Shown: one piece after another, positions 12,305 to 23,955 of the stretch
How the letters are laid out: every line of letters begins with the position of its first letter
How positions within the stretch are numbered: the stretch's first letter is position 1
Assembly (NCBI GenBank): GCA_950295325.1
Contig: OX485807.1
Location: forward strand, 21,797,666 to 21,861,665
Length of the DNA stretch: 64,000 nucleotides
Origin: Polytrichum commune
Lineage: Eukaryota; Streptophyta; Polytrichopsida; Polytrichales; Polytrichaceae
Direction of reading: 5' to 3'
Program-made: the position numbers and the translations under genes
Notes under the pieces: model-generated
Databases searched by the model: none
Told to the model about the DNA's origin: nothing
Seen by the model: only the letters and a program-made list of their open reading frames with translations

Positions 12305-13924
12305 TTAAGCATACAACTCGGGGTTGGCCTTGGCAGCCCCTTCCATGGCTTTCCAGACGAGCACCACGATGCTCTTGATGTGTTCGGGGGGACCCATGTC
12401 ACCCACGGGCACATAGGTGGCAACCCATGTGGCGGTGGTGGTGCCCTCTGTGGGTCCAGGGGTGTATTGCATGGTGGCCGCAAAGTACCTATAGCGGGGG
12501 TCGCCCTTGATCACGGTGTACCCCAATTTCTTGGTGGCATCATCGAACAAGTCCATACGCTCCGTCACTTCTCCGGCGTGGGGGATGGCTGCACATAAAA
12601 AGATACATGTAAAGGGGTCCTGTCAGTGTGAGATCGAGTAGCATCACCAGGTTACAGCACTCATCTCAAGATTACTCACAATTGTGAAAGATCATCATTG
12701 AGTTGATTTTTAAGTCCTCATATTATCCAGACGTATTGATAAAAGGAGGAATGGCACTCTGCCTCTTCATTCATAATCACAACTGGAATTCCCAGTTTGG
12801 AGAGAGTAAGAATTAATATGACTTCTCCAGGACTTGTATTGTATGCCGTGCGCAATGCATGAAGGGATCCAAACATCACGAGAATTTCAAATCAGCGTCG
12901 ACCAACCGATTGACAAGTTAATCTGTTGATGAATTTCTTCTGTGACCAATAACATAATTTCCCAAGAGGAGGCCCAACAGAGTAGGTAGAACGTCTTGCA
13001 TTTTCAGATTTAGCGTCGAACGTCATGAGCCACGGGTGAAATTATCCAACGAATCCGTCATTATCAGGATGAGAAACAATGCTAATGAGTTGAGTGCGTG
13101 GTTACCAGGGCCCATCTTGACGACGCGGATGCTGCCGGGCTCGCCATGGCCCTTGAGCATCGTGGTCGACGCGAAGAACTGGGGCATGGCCTTGGGAAGG
13201 ATCTCGTCCACGTGCTTGCACGTCTTCCAGATGGCATCGGGCGAAGCTTCCAGGACCTCGGTGTGCGTCATGGTCTTCTTCTCCAACACCGCTCGCTCGA
13301 ATGTCTTGAACACCAGAATGGCGATGGCCTTGATGTGCTCTGGAGGTCCCATGTCACCCACCGGTTCGTACTTGGCGGTCCAGATGGCCTCAGTGGTTTC
13401 GCCCACGGGCACGAATTGCATCTCGGCGCTGAAGTGGCTGTAGCGTGGATCGCCCTCGAGGACGGTGTAGCCCAACGTCTTGCTCTCATCGTCGAACTTG
13501 TCCATGCGCTCCTTCACTTGTCCAGCATGAGGAAGGGCTGCATGAGCAGGCCCATATATATTAGCCATCAACCATTTACAACATTTCAAATTAAGCTCAG
13601 ATTGAGTATGCGCTGTACAAATTCGCACCACAAAATCTCTACATTTCTGGTGCAGTTGCTTAATTGTTGACGGAATTGGTGATAAAGTGATTGCATATAT
13701 GACGAAGGAAGAAGAAGATGTGTACAGAATGGATGGCAATTTTTACCAGGGCCCATGGTGACGACACGGACGCTGCCAGGCTCGCCATGGCCTTGGAGGA
13801 GCTCCGACTTGGCGAAATAGTCTGGCATGAGCTCGGGGAGGATAGTGTCCGCATGTTTGCAAGCCTCCCAAATCTCGTTGGCGGGGCACTGCAACACCTC
13901 GGTGTGAGACAGGGTCTGCGACAT
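12305..13924 (-). CDS. Two-domain Bet v 1/PR-10-like (MLP-type) protein, copy 1
   Basis: Proteins of this SRPBCC family bind small hydrophobic ligands in a central cavity, and some act as catalysts in specialised metabolism. Exons on the minus strand are 13924-13747, 13537-13106 and 12588-12305. All junctions are phase 1, with GTAA donors and GCAG acceptors, and they encode 297 residues without interruption. Domain 1 covers residues 1-148 and domain 2 covers 149-297. Each has the glycine-rich loop of the family (GHGEPGSVR and GHGEPGSIR), the LGYTV.(E/K)GDPRY strand region, and the C-terminal helix after MGPPEHIK. Each domain is interrupted by an intron just after the Gly loop, where PR-10 genes typically carry their single intron. 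Domain 2 begins with Met directly after EKKT, as if two adjacent genes had been fused. No signal peptide is seen, so a cytosolic location is likely. PYR/PYL gate and latch motifs are absent, so an ABA receptor is unlikely. The ligand is unknown. Confidence 0.88.
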
Positions 13925-16900
13925 GGTGACCGCCTTACTACCTTCCCTCCTTACTTCCGATCACTTGAACCAATTGCCCAAAATTCAAGTAAACCTGAAA
14001 CTTGTCAGTTAGAGTAAGCTCAGTCTGCAGCTGCCAAACTAGTCCTGGCTGTAGATTATGCTCTCAATCCCTTAAATCTGCTTGTGTTGAAGAGTAATGT
14101 GGAGAGAGGAGGATCCAGATGGCTATATATGTGGATCGATGAAATTGCAGGAGGAGAGGCAGCAGCTGTTGGGATGGTTCTGATGCGCTCCGAAATCTGA
14201 GTTTTGTAGCAAATTCTTTCTGGTAGTCTTTGTGGAAGTCCTAGCTACCAGACTTCCTGTTGGTGGATCCGTGCGTCCCAATGACCTGGGGCTGACCGAA
14301 GCATGTTATCGATTTCTTCATCGAGTCAACAGGAGACTTCTGACGGCCACGGCTACTGTAATACTTCTTACCCCGGAGACAGTGGACCTACTGCATGCAC
14401 CTCACGGGATCACAGAGTCAAACTCTAGAAGGTATGTATATCGCAGCAACTGTGGAGGTAGGTAAGTCAAGCTGCTGGAATTGTACGCACACACATAAAG
14501 CCGCTTTAGACTTCGCCGAAGAAGTGCACCGGTCGGTCTTTGAATGCTGAGACAAGGTTATTTCTGGAACGGTTGACATGGCGGACAAGATGAAAACCCA
14601 ACAAGGGAATGTGTGGTATATATGGTATTCATTCTATGTCATTGTGGTAACTTTTCTAGTGACATTAATTTTATGAATACGTTTACAAGTACTGTCATCC
14701 CAGCTTACTTTTCATTCACCCAAATGCCAATTATTGAAACCAAGTTTGGTGTAATTTGCATCCTGACAAATCCGTGATTAAATAGTATGGCAATGGATGA
14801 TTGAAATTTGCATGAAAAATCACTTAGTAAAGAGATTAATTGCAACATTGTAAATCTATTGTCCCTTAATTTTTTTTGAAGAATGACAAATAATGTTAGG
14901 TTAACATTTAGTGTTGGTGACACTACACTGGGGTTTACAATTAGTGTTGAGCGAGACGATTGGAATTTGTGACACTAAAGACAATATTAGTGTAGCTCTT
15001 TTCATAATAGATTGGATATTTCATTGAGCTTTTATTGAGCTTCACCAAGCCTTATCCATTAAGTTCTAACATGCATTACCCGGCCCATGTTACCACTAAA
15101 AGGCAATCTCCGCAATGCCTCTTTCCCATGACATCGAATAAAGCCAAATAAAAATTGCCTCAAGTTGGAGTTCTCTGGAGGCCAAGTTTCTTGTTCAAGG
15201 GTTTGAGGTTGCCCAAGAAACTTGACCTCCGGGGGATTCCCTAGCAAAAAGTGTTGCCGTGTCATTTTTGCATCCATGCTTGAAGTTCTCCACCGGAGAA
15301 GCCTTGGCCATAGTGTAAACCCTAGCCGGTGAAGAACCTGTTTCGTAGCCAATCGTATTGCTCCATTCCCTTAAAATTCTTGATTAATGCACTTCTTCAC
15401 CATAGACGACTAAACCGGCCCTTAGGGTGCACCCACACTTCCCGGGTAAGGCTTCGGTTAATGTAAGCAATCACTCACATTAGCTATATTGTGCCCACAC
15501 CATCCAATTAAGAGAGTTAGGTAACATATGAGATAGCTAACCTATATGAGAGTTGAATCTCATACCCTTGCCACGTAATTAAAATGAAGGTTCAAATAAA
15601 ATTTGTCAAACTACAAGTTAGCTAATTTCTTGGACCTTGTTTTTGTGAAGAAATCTTTAACTCGTTTAAACCCTCAATGCTAACCATCTTACCAATGATT
15701 AGCCCAAGTTCTTCTTCCTAAATTCCCACCTCTCATTTTCTCCATCTCTTCTTTGTTCCTCTACAAGGTGGATCACACTAAACTTCACATTATCATAAAT
15801 CAACATACATTTTGAATCATAACAATATTTTGTTTAGAAGAGATATTAGAATTTAATTTCCAATGTTCATATTTATAAAAATAATGACTATAATAAAAAT
15901 AATTCATATCATTTTAATCATAATGAAATAGAAATGGTGTGGGCCACAAAATCACAATGTTCACAATTTGTATTATGTTCACATCTTGGACAAGTTGAGT
16001 AAACTTTGGTAAGTCATCCTTAACTTCTCTCTCAAATTAGTGAACTTATGGTTGGTCGTTACCAAGATGTGTGGGTGAGAGATCGATTAGCTAGGATATA
16101 AGTTAGTAGATTCTCACTAACTCATGTGGTTAGCTAATTCTCTTAACTAGGTGATGTGGGCGATTTGACTATAAATTAGTTAGCTAGCGTTACCTTTTGC
16201 TAAAATTTACCCCTCCCTTTGCATTGATAATGATCCCAAAACATGTGAGAAATCACAACAAGAATTCAAAACCTTAAACCCTACCCATCTACCAAGTGAG
16301 CAAAAAACCAAAAGTAGGAAAGATGAAGCTTGGGATGGGTGATGTTTTGTTAATAAGAACAACACACAAGACCTGAGGAGCGCACCTATGCCCATGTGCG
16401 TATTGTTCAACCTTCAACAATCAATCGTCAACATTCCCCAAGTTTGCAAGATGGTGGGAGTTTGCAAACCCTAACTAGGAACTCACAAACCCAAAAAAAT
16501 TGTGCAAACCCGTTGGGAGCCCTTCCAACATCTAACCCGACAAATCACTTCCAACTACCAAGATACATCCATGAGATGTCATCCAATGATGCTCATCCAT
16601 AGTGTGGGCCCTTGATATATATTATTTCAATTCCCCACTTTACTAACCCCTATGGTATGTTAGTTTCAAAACTTCTCTAACATGATCAATTTGTAAACAC
16701 CCTAATTTATTCATACCATGGAGCTCAATATCTTGAGCGTTGTTATAAAATGAAAGTTTCATAATTTGTAGGTCAAAGATTTAAAGTGGACCTTATATTT
16801 GTTCTCACGTAATTTTCTAAAATATAGGGGTGAACCCCCCAAATCTCAAGGGAATGCCTTCTCATCACAATGAAATGGCGCATGATATGCATACACCACC

Positions 16901-19008
16901 CACATGCTATTGATCACCAATCCATCACTAAATCCGTACATTGGGCCACTAAAGACCTCACTACCCCAATCCCACACATGCATATGGCACACACTATATT
17001 GTACCGACTAGACAAACCACCATATGGTACCAACAACGCATGAATTATAAGAATCCTACAAGCAATGGAATTTCAATATGCATAAAAATGGATATCAAGT
17101 GAATATATAGTGACCAATTTAATTAAGATACACGACAAACTACAAATGCACAAATTCAAATTATTAGATACACCCAATATATGGGCACCAAAAAAAAAAA
17201 CAAAAAAAAAAACTCTTTTGGCCACAAACACATACCAACCCAAATTGCACACTATGCCACATGAATGATAGAGACACGTGGCCGCGCTTATTATCCTTAT
17301 GTGAAAATAAATTCCTCAAAGGACTTTCAATAGCACGCTCATAGCATGTTGTTGACATTGCAACACACCAACTCACCAACCTTTTAAATACATGCTTACA
17401 AACATGTCACTTCACACTTACAAATGCTAGCTCACAAGATAACCAAAAACAAGACACCGTCATTCCCCCATGGCTATTAAACTGCACATGCAACACCCCT
17501 AGATGTTCATGCCTACCAAAGCTCCGCCCCAACATATGATACATACAAGGAGCCTCATTTGAATGAACGGACTACTTACATCTTCACCACATCTCACCAT
17601 CAAAATCCTAGAATTAACATTTACACACGATAGATGTATAGACCAAGCCATCAAAACCACATATGCATAAATATGTCCTCCTAATCAAGGCCATCAAAGC
17701 TCAAGGTCGGAAGTCAATTGACTACAAATAATCACTGCATGAGTAAGAGGGGCTATACATAGTAAAAGAAGCATAAACATACTACATTCTTACATCCCTA
17801 ATATTATGCCTATGGTAACCAAAGTGCATTTGATATTAAGGAGGTATGTAGTGTTAATATGGATAGGTGACAATAGAGAATTATTGTAGTATGTGACAGT
17901 TCGGAATAACACAAAGTTAATGTTGCAATAATGACAATAATTATAATGATGCCACATGATGCGTGCGAGCATGTGGTTTGAAGTCTTTGGCGGATTACTT
18001 TAATGTCAAAAACCCATGATATATGGGGGAAATGTGACAACAAGGAGGTAGATTTAAATCGAGAACATTTGTTCCCTAGGGTTTTTGAGAGATGGAGTGA
18101 CATTAAGGAAGGTGATGTTATGGAGGTTAGGGTGTAAAAGACATACACATACCACCCCCAATAATAAAGTAAACTATGAAATCAATACACCAATCCAACT
18201 GGATGACTACATGCAAATCTAGTGACATGAAATCTTCACTTTGATCTCTTACGATTCTTGCATCTAAACTCCAATCCAAAAAATTGAAATGACAATTTGC
18301 ACGAATCTCAATTGATCACCTGATGAGACAAGTCTTGATTTCATCCCACAGTTAACATTGTATGTGGAGTTAGAAATGCCCACAATAAAACCACGCATCT
18401 TAGTTGATGAGATGTGATCACTTGATCACCCAAATTGAGGGGTTGATCACACCGGCCAGTCCAGACACCATCCATCGGCATCTCCGGTTACAATAACGTG
18501 AACAGTGATGGGCCAACATCCATTTCTCAACATAATCCCCAACAATTTCACGGCTGGAACTGGACGAAAAGTTTTGGTGTGATCCTAGGCATGAGGGTTT
18601 ACTTACCAAATGCACAATTGGAGGTACCCTTTCAAAGAGGACACATCACAAACTATACTTTTGTGTTGGTGCACACTGCAATCTCTATTGATTCTAATAA
18701 AATTAGTTTCTATGATCGCGGAGTGATTTGCTGCTCAAGAAATCAAGGACCTGTGGAAAATACTCAGAATAGTGTTCTAGGTTAGACAGCAAAGTAATTC
18801 AGAGCCCCAGATTCCCTGGAAATCGCTTGGGAATACATGAAAATATATGCATCTTGAATCTTGTCTAAGGTATTGAGTCTTGAAGTCAAAGGTGAGTAGA
18901 ATATCCCTTCTGAATGCTGACCTTTGTGTCCAAGAACCATGTCCCTGTGTCTTGGGGGACTTTAAACTTCCCCCTACGATCTTTTAGGGGAAGGGGTCTC
19001 TGCTAGGA
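13925..19008. other. Upstream region of copy 1 and gene-free stretch
   Basis: Promoter-side sequence of the Bet v 1 gene copy 1, followed by AT-rich DNA without recognisable genes. Imperfect inverted similarity exists between about 15475-15560 and 16095-16175 (both contain GTTAAGAGA-like and TAGCTAAC-like blocks), which may mark a degraded foldback MITE. The open frames at 15059-15352 (minus) and 18498-18785 (plus) have no family resemblance that I can see. Confidence 0.5.
14124..14130 (-). promoter_or_regulatory. TATA-box-like element upstream of Bet v 1 copy 1
   Basis: On the minus strand the sequence reads CCACATATATAGCC, about 200 bp upstream of the copy 1 start codon at 13924. A good TATA box at this distance would leave a 5' leader of roughly 170 bases. 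The corresponding upstream region of copy 2 is not similar and shows no such motif. Confidence 0.4.
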
Positions 19009-19011
19009 TAA

Positions 19012-19453
19012 GAGCAAGGCCAGTCACTGCCTGCATCTGCATCCACATCCGGAAACAGAAAGTGGCCTCTGTCACGGATGCAGATGCAGATGCAGGCAAG
19101 TCTGCCACTCATGCCTGCTACTAATTGCGAGGTTACTTTCGTAGGTACAGGGGGTTTAGGGATGAAGTAACTAATTTTGGAGAAAGACCCTATCTACCCA
19201 TCTACCCTGTAGCTACGTAAGGCCTACATTCTCCATTCAAACACCTTGTCTTATCTGACAAGGTTGATAATGATGTTTAACTTATATTGATGGCAACCTC
19301 CCTGCATAAGTTGATGTTATGCAGGGACTGCATCCCATCCTGCAGAGTTTTTCATCCTTTATGATAGTTATGCGGGACCATTGGGGCATGCACCTGCATC
19401 TGCATCCGCATAACGGATGATAAAGAGCAGATGCAAGGCGACTGGTCTTGCCC
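19012..19453. mobile_element. Tourist-type (Harbinger-derived) MITE
   Basis: The left end GAGCAAGGCCAGTC and the reverse complement of the right end GGGCAAGACCAGTC form inverted repeats that continue imperfectly through a shared GCATCTGC. Both sides are flanked by TAA (19009-19011 and 19454-19456). The interior of 442 bp is non-coding and contains several GCATCTGCATCC-like words in both orientations near the ends. Confidence 0.75.
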
Positions 19454-19479
19454 TAAGGGTCCAGGGCCCGTGACCTGCA

Positions 19480-19945
19480 ACCCACGGGCAACCCCCCAAA
19501 AAAAATTGGATTTTTTTTGAACTGGACTGTAAAATGTTGTCTATCCTGCCTAAATTAAAGAAGAAGAAGAAAAGGGGGTGCCCTGCATTCTTGAATGCCA
19601 TCTTGTCCACAAAACCTCATATTGAGTATATCTCAACTTCAAGGCGTAAAATCCAATATACATGCTCACTTCCATTTAGTAGATAAGCAATGGACTAGGA
19701 TTTCATTCCCAAAGCAAAACTGACAATACAACATGTAATCAACTTCGAGGTAAGAAATATGAAAAAAATCCTCATTAGTAATGGGGTTATGATTTTGAGA
19801 CTTATCATTTGAAAGGGCCTTTGTCTTTTTTAAATTGAACTTAAAAATAATGTGTTGTTTTAGCTAATTAATTTTATAATATTTAATAAAAGCTTTCTTC
19901 TTTCACAAGTATTTGTACACACTCAAACCAATTAAGCTTAATTAA
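19480..19945 (+). repeat. Foldback repeat family C, solitary arm
   Basis: This segment matches, in order, the arm of the inverted repeat at 58090-58520: the CTTGCATTCTTGAA-like block, CATATTGAGT, CACTTCCATT, TGGGATTTCATT-like block, CCTCACTA-like block and the TTAATTAAG end. Only one arm is present here. The sequence is non-coding. Confidence 0.65.
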
Positions 19946-21104
19946 GTGTTGGTAGTTCGGAAGGTTGGGAAACCAACTCTAGCCACTAAATTAAATAACT
20001 TTGTGATTGGCTCACATATATATCATTTACAACCCACTTTAGAAAACTTTGTATTTAACCCAAGAGAGTGTCCAACTTTGCGATTTGCTAATCTTACATA
20101 CTAGCCCACAATTCCCTTGTGTGAGACATACATATCTAAGTGTTCGGAATAAAATACTTAGTGATACTTTTAACCTAAAGTGTATATATTTTTTGTAATA
20201 ATGTACTACTTATTGTGGCGTAAATGGGAGGGTTGGATTGTCTTTTTCTTCAAAGCTCTTCCAAAACAATTTTGGGTCCCTTCTTAGCAAAGATGTACTT
20301 CGTTTTGCTTACACAAGCCAATTAAGAGTGTTTCTATGCCAAACCATTGTACAATATTTTTTGAAATCTTGAAATATTGACTTGAACGACTAGTGCTAAC
20401 ACAATATGCTAGGTTCGCCGAGCCTATCCACAATTGTTATTGAACATGTGTTGTATGTTATGCCTCTTTGTTTGCTACCTAGTTTTTTTTTAAGAGAAGT
20501 TTGGTTGAGCCACATTTTATATCAAATGTAACCAAGCTCAAGCACGCTTATTTATTGATTAAGTGTAGCACTCACCTTGCATACTATAAATGGGTCATGT
20601 TTAACATTTAGAACATATAGGTTTGCCTTCTTAGGGTTGGGACGAAGAACTTGACACTAACAAGATGAGATTGGAAGCCTTGATCCTAGAACATGACATT
20701 TTATAAAGAAGAGAGGATAGTGGTATGAATCGGGTTGTTTACTACCCATGGAGGGATTTGAAATAGAACTGCGAAGGGAGTTGCGATCACCTATGAGGTA
20801 ATCAACTACACTCACCCCACCCACACTAGAGAAACAAGTGAAATTTGGACATAACTTATCCACCCTATTAAGAATCACAAAGCTGGAGGAAGACAAAATT
20901 TGTACTAAAATCCTTGACATAGTATTCAATCCAAACTTTATTTCTTTTCAAACAATTTCCCGAATTAGTGTAACTAAAGTCCTTTGAGATGACTCGACCA
21001 CAAACTCTTAAGGATTCAAGTTTTGTGTTTGGTGGATGAGAGGTACCCTCGCGTATGACAATTCTCTGTCAACATAGTGTAATAAACTCCAAAAAGGATC
21101 ATGA
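19946..21104. other. Gene-free stretch
   Basis: AT-rich DNA with no frame resembling a known protein and no clear repeat. I see nothing further to support a feature here. Confidence 0.5.
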
Positions 21105-22058
21105 TTATGCCCCCTCCCCACTTGACATTAGCAAATAACCAAAGACTTCCCTAAAACCCGGGTAAAGCTCCCTCGGTTATAGCGGACACGTCCGGCCATC
21201 CCAATGCACCTACAAGAACTTGCTCCGGAGATTTCCAAGTAGGTTTTAGTTAAGTAGCTTTCACACATGTTCATTGCTTTATTCACCAACCAATGAATGT
21301 TGGATAGTTTTTGTCCCATCCCCAAATGCCTTAAGCCTGGTTCGCACCTGGCCTTACGTAGGAGTGCTGTTAAATTCATAAGACCGGTGAGATAAGGTTT
21401 GTTGTTTATGTTCACACTGCGAAAGGAAGCATAGACTGGGTCCGTATTTTTAGCATGGATATACGTATTCGCTGTTTGCACCTACAATGACTAAGACGTA
21501 CAAGTTGTGACAGGTGGCATTTGATGTCGATAATATGGAACAGCGGTCACACCTGATAAGAATGTCCGTAGGTAGTGGCGTCAGACGATGTCGCGATCTC
21601 TCCAATTGATCCTGTGGGATTTGGTGTCTCTATCAGCCTGGTTGATTCACGCTGCCATCTTCTGCTCATCCAAAGACATCATGTTCCATCACCTTGTTGT
21701 CAATTCTGCCTTGTTTGTTGTTCTCGGTGGTTCATTTTGTTAATTATTTTTTCGTTGCTTGCGTGCAGTTGAGGGTTCGGTGGTCCTCAAACTCACTTCT
21801 GATGATGCACAATTGAATGGTCAAGCATAGTTTAGGGTTTAGGGTTTAGAAGAGAACAACCGCATGCATTGCAGTATTTGAGCATGCTGCGTGAAGGATT
21901 AATTGGCAGTAAAGCTTTTCGGAAGTAGATCAAGGCGTCGTGGTTTAGGGTTTTTTGTTTCTACAGTATCATTGCATTGTGCTTCACGTGTGGCTAGCTC
22001 TCTCATGCATTTGCTAATGTTTATCGAATTGTTTTTAGGGGGGACGACAATTTACTAC

Positions 22059-23355
22059 ATGGATACATTGATGCAACATGGCTTGGTGTTTGCATTTATA
22101 GCGTGGCTCCTTCTTCAACTCCTACATGAACCGCTCTGCTCGAACTTCATTCCTATGGGACCTGAAGCTGAGGAGGATTCCGAGGACCCGTTCGCAGGGG
22201 TTGTGGGCATGTTGATGGGCCCTCAACATGATTCTCATGCACTGTTCACTGCAGGTTTGCATAATTACAGGTTGTGCACCATGTTTCAAATGTTCGATGA
22301 AGACCTGGGGTAATGGGAGAGGCCGCGATCAACAACGTGGTTTTCAAGATTTTTATTGAAGCGATACGATGACCACCGCTGGATTCAGATGTTCCGAATG
22401 TCGAAAAAAACGGTCTTTGCATTCGTTGACATCTTGAAGCCTCATGGCCAACGCCAGGACACGCAGTATAGGATAGCAATTCCGGTATTAATACGTGTTG
22501 CTTGTACGCTTTTTAAGTTAACTCACGGTGCTAGTCTCATCGTCTGTAGCGAAATGTTTGCGATAGGAAAAAATACGATCTCGATTCTGTTGAGGGACGT
22601 AGTGTACGCCATTAACGATACTATGCGTAGTGAGCTTTTGTGGCCTGCGGGTGATAGACTCCGCCAATGCCAAGCAGATTTCAAGCGCCTATGCGGACTA
22701 CCAGCAGTTGTTGGGGCAATTGATGGCACCCATGTGGCCATCTCCAAACCCCGACATGGGGCGACAAATTATTACTACTTCAAATCGGGAGGGTACACTC
22801 TAAACTGTCAGGCTGTGGTTGATAGTAACAAAAGATTCTTAGACTTATTTCTTGGCATGCCCGGTTCTACAAATGATACCCGCATGTTGAGACGATCGTC
22901 CTTGCATCACTTGGCAATGCATTGGCGATTCAGGTTATCCCCTCCTCCCTTGGTTAATGGTTCCTCATCGAGGGCCAGGATAATTAAGCCTCGCTGAGCA
23001 ACTTTTTAATAGGAGGCTGAGGTGCGGTAGATGTGTAGTAGAGAACACGTTCGGAATTCTTAAGCAGACATTCAGGGAGCTACTTGTGAAGTCCCAACTT
23101 CACATCACTTTCCTACCCGATGTGATTGTAAGTTGTGCGATTTTACACAACGTTCTCCTTGGTCAATCGCACGAGGATGTCGAGCAATTACTAGAGGTTC
23201 TACGGTCTGAAGGCCTCGACAACAAAGTCATTGACGATGATGTAGGGCAAGGGGATGCCGGCAACCCAAACGGGGACGATGTGGTTGGGGCGCGGGGATC
23301 CGAGGTCCGCAGGGATCTCGGATTATATCTCACCATGCAACGGCAGCAAGGTTGA
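22059..23355 (+). pseudogene. Harbinger-2 transposase (ALP1-like DDE), inactivated but triad kept
   Basis: A DDE_Tnp_4 nuclease of the PIF/Harbinger superfamily. The start at 22059 gives a hydrophobic N-terminal segment (VFAFIAWLLLQLL), a feature I associate with ALP1-like proteins. The catalytic residues are all present: Asp in GAIDGTHV (22722-22724), Asp in GDSGYPLLPW (927-929 of the 22 kb block) and Glu in VVENTFGILK (23041-23043). The gene is broken by an in-frame TAA at 22311-22313, a frameshift near 22920, and a TAA at 22981-22983. Past these the frame runs to a TGA ending at 23355. The helix-turn-helix region (SEMFAIGKNTISILLRDV) is intact. Retention of the triad with few lesions suggests loss of function was fairly recent. 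Confidence 0.87.
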
Positions 23356-23387
23356 TACGATAAGTTGGTATGTTTTTCATTTATCAT

Positions 23388-23388
<1 letters not shown>

Positions 23389-23422
<34 letters not shown>
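23389..23422. repeat. Poly-T tract of 34 bases
   Basis: An uninterrupted run of 34 T lies just downstream of the Harbinger-2 transposase stop codon. It may be a slippage-prone tract; its length may be imprecise in the assembly. Confidence 0.9.
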
Positions 23423-23423
<1 letters not shown>

Positions 23424-23499
23424 ACTTGCAATGTTTTTTGTTTTATTTTGGGTGCATGACACATCGACACATTCAATGAGATACTGTGATAGCCACCAG

Positions 23500-23745
23500 T
23501 GATTGGGGAGATTTTTGGGCATCATTGGTTGAGATCCTAGTGTTTGCAAGTGCAACCGGTTACATGTTGACATCCTTCGGTTATCCTTTTTCAAATTAAA
23601 TTCGGGTATATTCTATAAATTCCTCTGAAATGATCGGTGATTTTCCTGAAGTCTCGAACTTCAACCGGTTATTTCTCAAACTCAACCGGTTCATCTATAA
23701 CCAACTGCCGGATCTTTCCGATCATTGATAGCCACTTGCAGATTG
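23500..23745 (+). repeat. Dispersed repeat family D, copy inside Harbinger-2
   Basis: This segment between the two convergent Harbinger-2 genes resembles 29975-30190 upstream of Bet v 1 copy 2 (shared GGGAGATTTTTGGGC, CCTGAAGT, TTCTCAAACTCAACC and TTCATCT blocks). It carries several AACCGGTT motifs. Function unknown. Confidence 0.6.
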
Positions 23746-23955
23746 TAACGATCATGTAATAGACCATTGTAATATGAAAAAACTTCTGAATGTGTAAATT
23801 GTTATTGCATTTCAAATTACTTACACAAAGTAATCTCAATGTCACTCACATTCTAAAACAAATGCACATGTATGTGTACAGGTGCATAACACTCTTCATG
23901 GGAGTTGGAGCTTTTTCTATAGAACTGCGTAGGGCAGCTATAGATTGAACTGTCA

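Noticed and set aside
13036-13670. Plus-strand open frames of 135 and 190 residues opposite Bet v 1 exon 2
   Set aside because: They are antisense to a well-supported coding exon, cross its introns and recur only because the exon is duplicated (28556-29283).
12305-13924. Abscisic acid receptor (PYR/PYL) identity for the Bet v 1 gene
   Set aside because: The gate (SGLPA) and latch (HRL) motifs of that subfamily are absent. The glycine-loop and exon layout fit PR-10/MLP-type proteins instead.
15059-15352. Minus-strand open frame of 97 residues
   Set aside because: No domain recognised and no supporting signals; left as possible but unsupported.
18498-18785. Open frame of 95 residues
   Set aside because: No recognisable domain, conserved motif or splice context.
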